Below the pieces are notes generated by a model. That model was not told the origin of the DNA, made no database searches, and was given only the letters and a program-made list of their open reading frames with translations. A program made the position numbers and the translations under genes. This document shows, piece by piece, positions 8,574 to 16,188 of a stretch of DNA of 33,055 nt (positions are counted from its first letter, which is position 1; the number at the start of each line of letters is the position of its first letter). Origin of the DNA: Methanobacteriota archaeon. Its GTDB lineage: Archaea > Thermoplasmatota > Poseidoniia > Poseidoniales > Thalassarchaeaceae. The stretch covers positions 1 through 33,055 of the forward strand of contig PSPX01000024.1 in NCBI GenBank assembly GCA_004195715.1, in the 5' to 3' direction.

Positions 8574-8646
8574 CGGATTACCTATCCGAAGGGGTCAAAG
8601 GCGACTCTCCGGTCGCGAATTTATCGAAGACACGGGTAGCCCCGTG
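8574..8646 (+). promoter_or_regulatory. Three consecutive hairpins upstream of pus10
   Basis: The 95-base gap before pus10 holds three perfect short stems: 8574-8578 with 8584-8588 (CGGAT/ATCCG), 8601-8605 with 8612-8616 (GCGAC/GTCGC), and 8631-8636 with 8641-8646 (CACGGG/CCCGTG). The first two could end the upstream transcript. The third lies at or just after the expected start of the pus10 transcript. Confidence 0.35.
8618..8625 (+). promoter_or_regulatory. Candidate TATA box for the pus10-L21e run
   Basis: AATTTATC is the only AT-rich octamer in the gap and lies about 40-46 bases before the pus10 ATG. That leaves room for a transcript start near 8645 and the ribosome site GGTGGTGAT at 8652-8660. 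A promoter here is inferred from spacing only. Confidence 0.35.
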
Positions 8647-8663
8647 ATTTCGGTGGTGATACA

Positions 8664-10088
8664 ATGCAGGGAAATGGTCCCGATGGAGGCGAGCAGAAGC
8701 TCGACGAGGAAGATGAGTGGCAACTCTACGCCAGCGCCGGGTACGCCTCGGCAGAAACCGTCACTGAGGTCGAGGAGGCCGAGGAGATCGACAAGGAAGA
8801 GTGGTTTGACGGCGACGACCTCGAGGTCAACGGAGCCCCAATAGATTGGGACGCACCACCCTGTCCCGCTCCGCTAGGCATCGCTCACATCATCAAGATG
8901 GGAACCTGCGATTACTGCCTGCACAGAGTAGCTGGTCGCAGAACCAAGGCCCGCGGAGCCGAGGGCGGTCGGGAGATTCGAGAGGACGCCCACGCAAGGG
9001 ACCCCGGGATAGCCAAGTTCGGGGCACCTGAACTGTGCCCTCTGTGCGAAGACCTGTTCGACGATACAGGTAACATTGTCAGTAGGGTCATAGAGTCCAC
9101 CAAAGGCATCGAGTACGGAACCATACAGTTCGGGATCCATCTGCCGAAGGATCTAGTACAGGATGAGGACAAGACCCGAAGTAGGCACGGAGCTCCTGCT
9201 TCGAGACCGCTAAAGGCTGCTTTCGCCGATGCGATACAGGAACAGTTGTCCAAGCACATGCCTGATATCGAGTTCGTCAAGGAGAAGCCCGACCTGATGA
9301 TTCTGGTCGACGGCCTAACCCTCAGGATCGATATCGATGTCAGACCAGTCTTTCTCTATGGCAGGGACAGGAAGCTCAGCCGAGAGATTCCCCAGACCAG
9401 ATGGCCTTGCCGCGCCTGTAGGGGAAGGGCGCAGGGCTGTGAGTCCTGCCAGGGCACCGGTCTGCAGTACCCCGACTCCGTACAGGACCTCATCGGTGAG
9501 CCAATCAGAGCCGCCCTACAGGCTGAGGACACCTCGTTCCACGGCATGGGTAGGGAGGACATCGACGTCAGATGCCTTGGTTCAGGTCGCCCCTTTGTCC
9601 TAGAAGTCAAGAATCCTCGACTCCGTAAGGCGGATCTCGTGGAACTCGTCGAAGCAGTCAACGATAGTTCCTCGGAGAGGGTGGAAATCGATCAGCTAGA
9701 TTGGACAGACAGGAAGCGAATCGGGAGAATCAAAGAGACTCGCTCAGATAAGTCCTACACGATTAGATTCAGGGTCGACGACATCCCCGAAGAGGAGACG
9801 GTGAAGGAAGCCATATCAGGGCTATCGGGTGTCGTACTGGAGCAGGATACGCCCAAGCGTGTCTCGCACCGCAGGGCTGCCAAGACGCGAAAGAGAAAAG
9901 TTGTCTCGATCAGCGACGTGATTGTTGATGGCGATGAGGTCCAGTCAACCCTACGTTGCGAAGCCGGGACTTACATCAAGGAACTCATCCATTCCGATGA
10001 GGGCAGAACGGTACCCTCGGTCAGCGGTGTGCTGGATAGGGAATGCGAGGTGCTTTGGCTCGATGTCGAGGAAATTCACGCTGACTGA
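8664..10088 (+). CDS. pus10: tRNA pseudouridine synthase Pus10
   Basis: Archaeal Pus10 makes pseudouridine 54 (and often 55) in the T-loop of tRNAs. This 474-residue protein shows the N-terminal zinc module (C82/C85, C125/C128), a middle THUMP-like region, and the catalytic domain with LYGRDRKLSREIPQTRWPC, a second cysteine set (C249/C252, C259/C262), and FHGMGREDIDVRCLGSGRPF. The catalytic Asp is D299 in GRED, by analogy to GRTD of TruA. The first 65 residues form a strongly acidic extension not needed for the family. The ATG at 8664 has a good GGTGGTGAT ribosome site. It lies 78 bases before the L21e gene, an order common in euryarchaea. Confidence 0.95.
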   Translation: MQGNGPDGGEQKLDEEDEWQLYASAGYASAETVTEVEEAEEIDKEEWFDGDDLEVNGAPIDWDAPPCPAPLGIAHIIKMGTCDYCLHRVAGRRTKARGAEGGREIREDAHARDPGIAKFGAPELCPLCEDLFDDTGNIVSRVIESTKGIEYGTIQFGIHLPKDLVQDEDKTRSRHGAPASRPLKAAFADAIQEQLSKHMPDIEFVKEKPDLMILVDGLTLRIDIDVRPVFLYGRDRKLSREIPQTRWPCRACRGRAQGCESCQGTGLQYPDSVQDLIGEPIRAALQAEDTSFHGMGREDIDVRCLGSGRPFVLEVKNPRLRKADLVELVEAVNDSSSERVEIDQLDWTDRKRIGRIKETRSDKSYTIRFRVDDIPEEETVKEAISGLSGVVLEQDTPKRVSHRRAAKTRKRKVVSISDVIVDGDEVQSTLRCEAGTYIKELIHSDEGRTVPSVSGVLDRECEVLWLDVEEIHAD

Positions 10089-10108
10089 GCCCAATGCCTC
10101 ATCCGAGC

Positions 10109-10164
10109 CCTTAAGAAGAATCGGCAGGTCGAACGCTCCCGCGACCCATGGTCGAAAGGTGATT
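10109..10164 (+). promoter_or_regulatory. Leader of the L21e gene: TATA-like box, hairpin and ribosome site
   Basis: CCTTAAGAAG at 10109-10118 is a TATA-like element about 50 bases before the start codon. A perfect small hairpin (CGACC 10142-10146 with GGTCG 10150-10154) directly precedes the ribosome site AAAGGTGATT at 10155-10164. The ribosome site is clear; the promoter and a regulatory role for the hairpin are guesses. Confidence 0.35.
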
Positions 10165-10166
10165 CA

Positions 10167-10460
10167 ATGGCCACGAGAACACACGGCGAACGTCAGGGTA
10201 CCCGCAGCATCTTGAAGAAGAAGAAAGCCGAACGAAGTCGTGTTTTCATTAATCGTGTGATGCATCCCTATGCCGAGGGAGACCGTGTCGCAATCGTGCT
10301 CGACGGAGCCCAGCAGAAGGGCATGCCGCATCGCCGCTTCCAAGGTAAGACCGGCATAATCGCTGGAATTCAAGGGCGGGCATATGTCGTCTCGGTTTCG
10401 GACGGCGACATGCAGAAGACCGTGGTGGCTAGGCCTGAGCACCTCAGATTCATGGAGTGA
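10167..10460 (+). CDS. rpl21e: Large ribosomal subunit protein L21e
   Basis: Archaeal/eukaryotic 50S protein eL21, 97 residues, the normal length. The basic N-terminus (GTRSILKKKKAERSR), the core GDRVAIVLDGAQQKGMPHRRFQGKTG and the closing VVARPEHLRFM are typical of the family. The ATG at 10167 is preceded by the strong ribosome site AAAGGTGATT. The next gene, rpo4, begins 9 bases after the stop. With pus10, rpo4, the DUF655 gene and ksgA it forms a conserved archaeal information-processing run. Confidence 0.97.
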   Translation: MATRTHGERQGTRSILKKKKAERSRVFINRVMHPYAEGDRVAIVLDGAQQKGMPHRRFQGKTGIIAGIQGRAYVVSVSDGDMQKTVVARPEHLRFME

Positions 10461-10469
10461 GTGATTCTA

Positions 10470-10823
10470 ATGTCTGAGAAAGAGTATGTCGACTTCGCCA
10501 CCGTCCGCGACCTGTTGGAGCAGGCCAACGAGCGCCGTGGCGAACTCTCCTACGAACAGCTCATGGCACTCGGGCACGCTCAGTGGGCGGCCAGTGAGAA
10601 TCGCGGCGGCAGGAAGACAGATCCAGAGGTCTTCAGAGGACTACGTGATGCGCTGATGGAGAACGAAAAACTCGCACCACATCCCGAGATCTGCGCCAAG
10701 TTGGCCGAACTCTGCCCTCTGATAGTGGCAGACGTCAGGGTAATCGTTGCTAGCAAGAGGATTGCGATGGACACTCCGGAGATCGAGGAACTCATCACAA
10801 TAATCCGTCAACACGTTCTCTGA
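10470..10823 (+). CDS. rpo4: DNA-directed RNA polymerase subunit Rpo4 (RpoF)
   Basis: Archaeal Rpb4 homologue of 117 residues that pairs with Rpo7 to form the polymerase stalk. The C-terminal HRDC-like helix set is recognisable: PEICAKLAELCPLIVADVRVIVASKR, then DTPEIEELITII. I take the ATG at 10470; an in-frame GTG at 10461 would touch the L21e stop. Its place directly after L21e and before a DUF655 gene is the standard archaeal order and strongly supports the call. Confidence 0.92.
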   Translation: MSEKEYVDFATVRDLLEQANERRGELSYEQLMALGHAQWAASENRGGRKTDPEVFRGLRDALMENEKLAPHPEICAKLAELCPLIVADVRVIVASKRIAMDTPEIEELITIIRQHVL

Positions 10824-10894
10824 TACTACTTTTCGGCACTTTTCGCCAACAATTTCATTCAAGGGGGGGAACCGTTCTGAACAGCCTGAGAGAT

Positions 10895-11467
10895 ATGCAG
10901 TTCGGCGACCCCGATGAGTCCGATGAGGAAGATTCGAGCCCGTATGAATCCGAGACCCATATCAGGGTCTTAGATATGCAGGACAGACGTCCCATGGGGC
11001 ATGAGATACACGGCATCACCGAACCATCGATGCATCTGGTCCGCGCTCGAGTGAACGATTCTGGGGAGTTGTCCGAAGGCTCGAGGATGACAACCGACTC
11101 GGAATCAATCGGCCCCCTATCTGAAATCAGGCACCGAGACCTCTCTCCAGCAGCTATCAGCATACTGACAGAGGCCCTGTTGGCGACAATCTCCGAGACC
11201 CCCGAGAAGCACTTGGGATTCTACAACAGCGCCGGACCGATGTCACTGAAGTACCACGCCTTCCAGTTGCTCCCCGGTATCGGGAACTCAAAGGCATTGC
11301 AGATGGTCCAACTCCGAGGGATTGTTGGATGGAGTGATTTTGCAGCGGTTGATGAGGCCTGTGCAATCGACTCTGCTAGATTGTTGGCGGAGCGCTATGT
11401 CAAGGAGATGGAAGACGATGCCCAGACCCCTAGATTGCTCGACGTCCTAGTTCGCTCCGAGATCTGA
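10895..11467 (+). CDS. DUF655 helix-hairpin-helix nucleic-acid-binding protein
   Basis: Archaeal protein of 190 residues with an acidic N-terminus, an OB-like stretch with EPSMHLVRARV (about 43-53), and a C-terminal helix-hairpin-helix part containing KYHAFQLLPGIGNSKALQMV (about 117-136). DUF655 genes lie between rpo4 and ksgA across many euryarchaea and are thought to act on RNA, although no activity is assigned. The ATG at 10895 lacks a strong ribosome site, whereas a G-run sits at 10862-10868, so a non-ATG start a few codons upstream (a CTG near 10877) is possible. The stop is 13 bases before the ksgA ATG. Confidence 0.88.
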   Translation: MQFGDPDESDEEDSSPYESETHIRVLDMQDRRPMGHEIHGITEPSMHLVRARVNDSGELSEGSRMTTDSESIGPLSEIRHRDLSPAAISILTEALLATISETPEKHLGFYNSAGPMSLKYHAFQLLPGIGNSKALQMVQLRGIVGWSDFAAVDEACAIDSARLLAERYVKEMEDDAQTPRLLDVLVRSEI

Positions 11468-11480
11468 CCGGAGTGGGGCC

Positions 11481-12371
11481 ATGGACGACTTGGACACACG
11501 GCTCCTAGTAGACCTGCTTAGAGATCGAATTAGACCTAGCAAGGAGTTAGGCCAGCACTTCCTTGTCGATGACTCGGTCATCTCCAGATCAGTCTCTCTC
11601 GCTTCTTCTAAGGTCCCGCTGGGAGAAGATTCGCACGTCATCGAGATTGGTCCCGGTCCCGGCTCACTGACGCTGGCTCTGCTGAGGGCCGGGACCTCGG
11701 TGACCGCCTTTGAGATTGATGAAGAGGCGGTGGCCCACCTGCAACGCGTTTTCGGAGATGCTGATGGACGCCTCGAAGTGATTCTTGCTGATGCCTTGGA
11801 TATTGACTGGCCTGCGGATGCGACCCACGTGGTAGCGAACCTGCCGTATCAGATATCCAGCCCCGCAATAGAGCGAATCCAGAGGCATCATGCCGCCTAT
11901 CCCCTCGCATCCATAGTCCTCCTAGTGCAGAACGAGTTTGCCGAGAGGATGACCATCGGCAGGGATGCTTCAGCCCTCAGCCCATTGGCTCTGTCGCTTT
12001 GGCTGGATTTCGATGTCGAACTGGACGTCAAAGTGTCCCCTCACTCATTCAGTCCCTCTCCACGCGTGACTTCGCGCCTAGTGTCTCTGAATCCCGCAGA
12101 TAGGGCTCAGGGAGTGGACCGCAGGATGTTCCGAATCATCACCCAGCACTGCTTCGCCAACAAGCGCCGCAAGATGCGCACTCTGCTATCCAAGGCACCT
12201 AGCCGTTTGAGTCGCATCCGGGGCTGGCACAAGAAGCGCTGGGCAGAGGCTGTCAAGAGCATTGGACATTTGACCCAAAAAACTCTACCTGAGGGTTGGA
12301 TGGAACTCAGGCCCGAGAATCTGCAGACTTCCCACTGGGTTGCAATCGTAGAGGCAATTTCGTCCGAATGA
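11481..12371 (+). CDS. ksgA: rRNA small-subunit dimethyladenosine transferase KsgA/Dim1
   Basis: SAM-dependent enzyme that dimethylates two adjacent adenines near the 3' end of 16S rRNA during late small-subunit assembly. The 296-residue protein has the N-terminal LGQHFL motif (23-28), the SAM-binding loop VIEIGPGPGSLT (53-64), the acidic residue of motif II in FEID (77-80), and the catalytic NLPYQISSP (120-128). The C-terminal part is basic, with KRRKMRTLL, as in the family. The ATG at 11481 is preceded by GGAGTGGGG. It closes the conserved run; the hemK-type methyltransferase often found next is replaced here by an unrecognised gene. Confidence 0.96.
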   Translation: MDDLDTRLLVDLLRDRIRPSKELGQHFLVDDSVISRSVSLASSKVPLGEDSHVIEIGPGPGSLTLALLRAGTSVTAFEIDEEAVAHLQRVFGDADGRLEVILADALDIDWPADATHVVANLPYQISSPAIERIQRHHAAYPLASIVLLVQNEFAERMTIGRDASALSPLALSLWLDFDVELDVKVSPHSFSPSPRVTSRLVSLNPADRAQGVDRRMFRIITQHCFANKRRKMRTLLSKAPSRLSRIRGWHKKRWAEAVKSIGHLTQKTLPEGWMELRPENLQTSHWVAIVEAISSE

Positions 12372-12472
12372 GCCGATATGAGAGGGTTTTGACAGCGCCT
12401 TGATAGAGGGCCCACGGTTCCGCAGGTCAGGGCAGCGGGTCACGCGACGGACCCAAGCTGGGATGAATACTC

Positions 12473-13564
12473 ATGGCAAAGAAGGACACCTATCTTGCGC
12501 TGCTCAGACGCGGCATAGACGAGAACACCGCACACATCCTCTCTGACAGCGGGGTCAAGGTAGGCGATCTGAAGAAGTTCGACGTTACCACTCTAATCAA
12601 CAACTACGGACTCAAGAAGAAAATCGCTGAATCCGTCCTCGATGCTGTGCGCTCGGGCCCGCGCGACTCCAGCAAGCAGAGGTTTCTAGCCGATGTACTG
12701 TCCGACCGAGGTAGGAAAAAGGTCGACAAGATAGAGGAACAACGCTTCAAGCGAGAGCAGAAGGATCTACACTCTGAACTGCTCGAAAAGAAGGAGCAAC
12801 TCAGGATAGCAAAGGTCGAGGCATTTCGCAACAAGAAGTTGGTGATGAACAGGCTCGGCAAGACCATCGAACTGATTGTCAAACTGGAGAACACCTTCGA
12901 CGACGAGTCCAAGGACGAGCAACGCTCCAAATTACGCGACCAACTAGAGACCAGAGGGCTAGAGGCAGCGAGGGACCACGAGATGCTTGAACTAGTCGGG
13001 ACCCCGCAGGACATCGTCGACTTCCGCAGGAAGATTGTACCAAAGATATGCCTCCACGCATGCCCCTTATGCGGCGAGGAAATCGACCCGCTTGGAAGTA
13101 ATGTGGTTGAAGATATGACAGATTATTCACTCGTCTGTTGGGAGTGTGAGGAGGAGTTCAGAGCTCCAATGGCCCAGATTGTCGAAGACCGCTTGGCCAA
13201 TGGCTCAAGGATCAAGATCGACACGAAGAAGAAACACCGGCTGCCAGTATCTCGGAAACCGAAGAAGAAGACAACCCCCTCAGTTACCGAACAAATGTTA
13301 CGAGATCTCGAATCTACTGGCGCCTCTACTGAAGAACTTGAGGCAGCGGTCGAGTCAAGCAAACTCTCTGGAGTGCTGATGAGCATAGACGACTGGATTG
13401 ACCAAACCATAGCCGCGAAGGGCTACATCCAGGCTCAGGAGCACCGCGAGGAATTCATCATAGCAACCGGTGCGGGTGCCACGAAGTTCAACAAGTGGAT
13501 GAAAAAGGCTGGACTGGTCTTCAACAAGCAGACAGGCAGATGGACCCGCTGGGAAGACCGCTGA
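12473..13564 (+). CDS. Unrecognised zinc-ribbon protein with helix-hairpin-helix-like and coiled-coil parts
   Basis: I do not recognise this 363-residue protein. Residues 1-60 look like paired helix-hairpin-helix units (ILSDSGVKVGDLKKF, then INNYGLKKKIAESVL). Residues 80-175 are a highly charged, probably coiled-coil segment. A zinc ribbon follows (C197/C200 and C222/C225, with C193 and H195 nearby). Then come a basic linker KKKHRLPVSRKPKKK (252-266) and a C-terminal helical domain ending in aromatic residues. The composition suggests nucleic-acid or ribosome binding. It starts 101 bases after ksgA and is followed within 9 bases by a ferredoxin gene. A role in rRNA processing or DNA repair is only a guess from parts and place. 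Confidence 0.8.
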   Translation: MAKKDTYLALLRRGIDENTAHILSDSGVKVGDLKKFDVTTLINNYGLKKKIAESVLDAVRSGPRDSSKQRFLADVLSDRGRKKVDKIEEQRFKREQKDLHSELLEKKEQLRIAKVEAFRNKKLVMNRLGKTIELIVKLENTFDDESKDEQRSKLRDQLETRGLEAARDHEMLELVGTPQDIVDFRRKIVPKICLHACPLCGEEIDPLGSNVVEDMTDYSLVCWECEEEFRAPMAQIVEDRLANGSRIKIDTKKKHRLPVSRKPKKKTTPSVTEQMLRDLESTGASTEELEAAVESSKLSGVLMSIDDWIDQTIAAKGYIQAQEHREEFIIATGAGATKFNKWMKKAGLVFNKQTGRWTRWEDR

Positions 13565-13573
13565 GGCAGGTCC

Positions 13574-13873
13574 ATGTCCGAAGAGACTCCGGTTATCCGG
13601 TTCTTCCGTGGCTCGAAGCCCATGGGAACTGCCAGAGTGGTGCCAGATACTCCAATTGTAGAAATCGCTGAGTTGGCGGGAGTAGAAATTCCCACTAACT
13701 GCACCTCAGGCAACTGTGGGACCTGTCTCGTAAGACTGATCAGCGGACAGGTGGACCTACCCGATGAGCTTCCTCCCGGGATTGACGAAGATCTGGTGGC
13801 TGCTGGAGGCACGCTCACATGCTGCATCCTCCCGATAGGCTCGTGCGATATCGACTTGATACCCCCCCTGTAG
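13574..13873 (+). CDS. [2Fe-2S] plant-type ferredoxin
   Basis: Small electron carrier of 99 residues with the beta-grasp fold and the cluster ligands C43, C48, C51 (C-x4-C-x2-C in NCTSGNCGTC) and C83. The short spacing and the LVRLISGQVDLP segment match plant/cyanobacterial-type [2Fe-2S] domains as found in reductases and free ferredoxins. An extra cysteine directly after C83 is unusual but does not disturb the set. The ATG at 13574 has AGGCAGGT upstream. It is followed after 8 bases by a 55-residue membrane protein. The redox partner is not evident. Confidence 0.9.
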   Translation: MSEETPVIRFFRGSKPMGTARVVPDTPIVEIAELAGVEIPTNCTSGNCGTCLVRLISGQVDLPDELPPGIDEDLVAAGGTLTCCILPIGSCDIDLIPPL

Positions 13874-13881
13874 GTGCTTGA

Positions 13882-14049
13882 ATGGTAGATTGGACGGATA
13901 CCGAGTTTCTCGTCGTGTTGGTATTTGATATCGCTGCACTCGTAATCGCGGTCTGGTGGATTTCAGGGCGTTTCACCTCGAAGATGCGCGAAGTAGAGGA
14001 GAGGATGTCGCAAAAGGCCCCGGAAACGGCCGTTGAATCAGAGGAATGA
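13882..14049 (+). CDS. Small single-span membrane protein (55 residues)
   Basis: Short ORF starting MVDWTDTEF, with one clear transmembrane helix (about residues 9-28), a basic flank (SGRFTSKMR) and an acidic amphipathic tail ending ESEE. The ATG at 13882 has a good AGGTG ribosome site at 13872-13876 that overlaps the ferredoxin stop codon, arguing that it is translated with the ferredoxin. Its last 12 bases overlap the end of the convergent MIP18-like gene. The orientation predicted by the positive-inside rule places the tail in the cytoplasm. No family recognised; it could be a membrane anchor or a small partner of the ferredoxin. Confidence 0.65.
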   Translation: MVDWTDTEFLVVLVFDIAALVIAVWWISGRFTSKMREVEERMSQKAPETAVESEE

Positions 14050-14349
14050 AATCATTAATTCGTTCACTGCAGCAGTCCATCGTTCTGCATGAGGTATTCC
14101 TACCACTTCAATATGGCATCCAAGCACTCCTTTCTGAGATGATACTTCGTTCCTGAGGTTAATCAAGTCATCGAGGCAGCATGGGCAGTGAGGATGGGGG
14201 GGCCTCACCCATAATTCCACTATTCCGGAATCGTCAACCTCCACTCCTCTCAGAATCGTCTCGTCTGTAATCGGTTTTCCGTGTGGTTCGTTACGATCTC
14301 GCAATACTCTGGCAAGTCTCGTCTGCGCGTTCCGTTTGGCTCTGCTCAA
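14038..14349 (-). CDS. MIP18/DUF59-like iron-sulfur assembly protein
   Basis: About 103 residues resembling the MIP18 (PaaD/SufT) family, which helps insert Fe-S clusters into target proteins: an early helix with ARVLRD, then GVEVDDSGIVELWVRPPHPHCPCCLDDLINL and GVLGCHIEVVGIP. The HCPCC cysteines sit where the family has its reactive cysteine. There is no suitable ATG. I chose a TTG at 14349 that overlaps the preceding TGA stop as TTGA and has GGAGGT 9 bases upstream inside the preceding gene; a TTG at 14373 would add 8 residues. It is last in a minus-strand run after the M24 and LOG-like genes and converges on the ferredoxin/microprotein pair. Confidence 0.62.
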   Translation of the reverse strand: MSRAKRNAQTRLARVLRDRNEPHGKPITDETILRGVEVDDSGIVELWVRPPHPHCPCCLDDLINLRNEVSSQKGVLGCHIEVVGIPHAERWTAAVNELMISFL

Positions 14350-14864
14350 AGTCCAAGCACCTCCGAAATCCAAGTATTTGCAGCCTTCACATCCTCCAGA
14401 TCAATGACTTCCTGCCCTTCTCTACGATCCAGTTTACTGCCGGCGAGCTTGGTGGCCCATCCCCCGGTACCTGACATAGTAGCGACTGGCTTGTTGAGCT
14501 GCCATGCGAAAGCAATCTCTGAGAGAGTTCCAGCACCGCCTCTTACAGCTATGCAGACATCCCCAGCGCGCGCCACCAGCATGTTCCTGAACAACCCGAG
14601 GCCTGTTGGAATGACCACATCGACATGCGGATTGGCTGCATCGGCATCTTCCATAGGCAGGATTCCGATGGTATCGCCACTCTGGTAGCTTTTGCTGCTC
14701 CGCGCGCCTTTGCATACTGCGGCCATTGAACCTCCTAGGCCGCCGCATGCCACTCTGCAACCAAGGTCCACTATAGTGCGACCGAGATCCTCGCAAAGTG
14801 CCTCGACCTCTGGTGCCTCATTGAGGTCGTGGGAGCCGAACACCGAGACGATAGGCTTCCTCAT
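14346..14864 (-). CDS. LOG/TIGR00725-type nucleotide-binding Rossmann protein
   Basis: 172-residue member of the LOG (so-called lysine decarboxylase) superfamily, TIGR00725 branch. Motifs: VSVFGSH at the N-terminus, ACGGLGGSMAAVCKGA, GDTIGILP, FRNMLVARAGDVCIAVRGGAGTLSEIAFA and PVATMSGTGGWA. LOG proteins cleave the ribosyl bond of cytokinin-type nucleotides; the short TIGR00725 forms are poorly characterised and keep the GGxGT phosphate loop. The ATG at 14864 lies one base from the M24 peptidase stop, so the two are almost certainly co-transcribed. Its end carries the ribosome site and start of the MIP18-like gene. Confidence 0.85.
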   Translation of the reverse strand: MRKPIVSVFGSHDLNEAPEVEALCEDLGRTIVDLGCRVACGGLGGSMAAVCKGARSSKSYQSGDTIGILPMEDADAANPHVDVVIPTGLGLFRNMLVARAGDVCIAVRGGAGTLSEIAFAWQLNKPVATMSGTGGWATKLAGSKLDRREGQEVIDLEDVKAANTWISEVLGL

Positions 14865-14865
14865 G

Positions 14866-16119
14866 TTACCACTCCGTCAGCATTGGAAAGGCCTCACCCA
14901 TCGTCAGGCACTCCATCCCATCTTCACCGCGCACCCATGTGTCTTCGACCCCCATCGCTCCTTCGGAATAGATCACTTTCGGCTCGATGGCCATAGTACC
15001 GCCCTTTTGCAGGGGCCGGTCGAAACCCCTTGCTATTACGGGGGTCTCATCTAGTTCGAGTCCAACAGAATGACCAAGGAATCTAGCCTGATCAGGGGGC
15101 ATCCCCATCAGGTGACCCGCATGGCCCATTTCCGTTACCATCGCACTCCCTTCGTCCCAGACAGCCGAGCAATCTACGCCTTTTCCAAGACTGTCTATGA
15201 CGAAGCCAGCGACTTCCTTCATGTCATTGAGCTTCTGTATCCACTCGTCAGAGAGTCGTCCGGCACTAAACATTCTAGTGCAGTCCGAGACGTAGCCGCG
15301 GTGGACGTGGACAATGTCCACGAGCACCGGCTCACCCTCGGTGACCCTGGCAAAACCAGCACCCAGCGAGGCTATCGGACTGCCCCCTAGTCCGGCTACG
15401 CCTGAATCGAAGTACGAGGGCACCGCACCAGAGCGACCGGCGGCGATAACCACCCTATCGCAGTCCATCGGCCAGGTTCTCATTCTGATGCGTCCGCCAA
15501 ATCCCGCGGACCTACTCACTTCATCGGCGGCTCCAGCCATCCCGATTTCGGTCTGTCCGATGCCCCCTTGATCACGAATCACATTGAACATCATCCGATT
15601 AATTCGACCACTTTCGCGGTGCATCTCAAGTTCCCATTCTGACTTGGTCTCCCTGAGTGAGTACAGTATGCCCGTACAGTCCTCGCTCTCTCCGCTTAAT
15701 CCATCGATCTTTGATGACAGGAAGGACCACCTAGATTTCGGTACCTTGCCGGCTAGCATTCCCGGGGCCTGGGTGCACCCTGCTTCACTGAGAGAACCCT
15801 CGAATTCGCCCATTTCGGGTCTGGCTGCTATGGAGTGGGGTGAATCACTGCCCCCAGCTTCGTGGCGAGCCCGCTGCAGAGAGCGCCTGACCCATTGGGT
15901 GTTCGATATCCCCGAGCCTTCAGCGCCGACCAGCAGCAGTGAGTTCTGTCGACCTCCAGTCAGCCAGTAGAGCTCGACTGGATCGTCGATTAGTACGGAT
16001 TCATGGCCTGCCCGAGCAAGTGCCTCAGAAAGTCTGGATTGTCTCGTTTCCAACTCTGATACGGGAACCCTCCAGTCCTCGCCGTCCGGGCCTGAAATGC
16101 GCTCGGCATCCCAACTCAT
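14866..16119 (-). CDS. M24 family metallopeptidase (Xaa-Pro peptidase-like)
   Basis: Cytoplasmic pita-bread peptidase of 417 residues. An N-terminal creatinase-like domain (RLSEALARAGHESVLIDDPVELYWLTGG) precedes the catalytic domain with the five metal ligands D268 (LVDIV), D279 (VSDCT), H350 (GHSVG), E379 (AIEP) and E392 (GVEDTW). This matches aminopeptidase P/prolidase, which release residues next to proline. The ATG at 16119 is chosen because the creatinase-type region begins soon after and it leaves room for the divergent pgk promoter. An in-frame ATG at 16194 would overlap the pgk start. It begins the M24-LOG-MIP18 run. Confidence 0.87.
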   Translation of the reverse strand: MSWDAERISGPDGEDWRVPVSELETRQSRLSEALARAGHESVLIDDPVELYWLTGGRQNSLLLVGAEGSGISNTQWVRRSLQRARHEAGGSDSPHSIAARPEMGEFEGSLSEAGCTQAPGMLAGKVPKSRWSFLSSKIDGLSGESEDCTGILYSLRETKSEWELEMHRESGRINRMMFNVIRDQGGIGQTEIGMAGAADEVSRSAGFGGRIRMRTWPMDCDRVVIAAGRSGAVPSYFDSGVAGLGGSPIASLGAGFARVTEGEPVLVDIVHVHRGYVSDCTRMFSAGRLSDEWIQKLNDMKEVAGFVIDSLGKGVDCSAVWDEGSAMVTEMGHAGHLMGMPPDQARFLGHSVGLELDETPVIARGFDRPLQKGGTMAIEPKVIYSEGAMGVEDTWVRGEDGMECLTMGEAFPMLTEW

Positions 16120-16150
16120 GCTAGCGCTTCTAGAGTCACCCACGAAAGGT

Positions 16151-16188
16151 ATTGTGGGAGCACACAGAGCGTGTTCTGCACCCACAAT
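16151..16188. promoter_or_regulatory. Inverted repeat between the M24 peptidase and pgk genes
   Basis: ATTGTGGG at 16151-16158 is repeated inverted as CCCACAAT at 16181-16188, 22 bases apart, and the inner GCA/TGC adds partial symmetry. It fills most of the divergent intergenic gap and reaches the pgk start codon. It could be an operator for a dimeric regulator shared by both genes or a leader hairpin of pgk. Confidence 0.35.

Noticed and set aside
12437-12454. GGGTC/GACCC stem in the gap between ksgA and the zinc-ribbon gene
   Set aside because: Five-base GC stems occur often by chance in this composition and no T-run follows.
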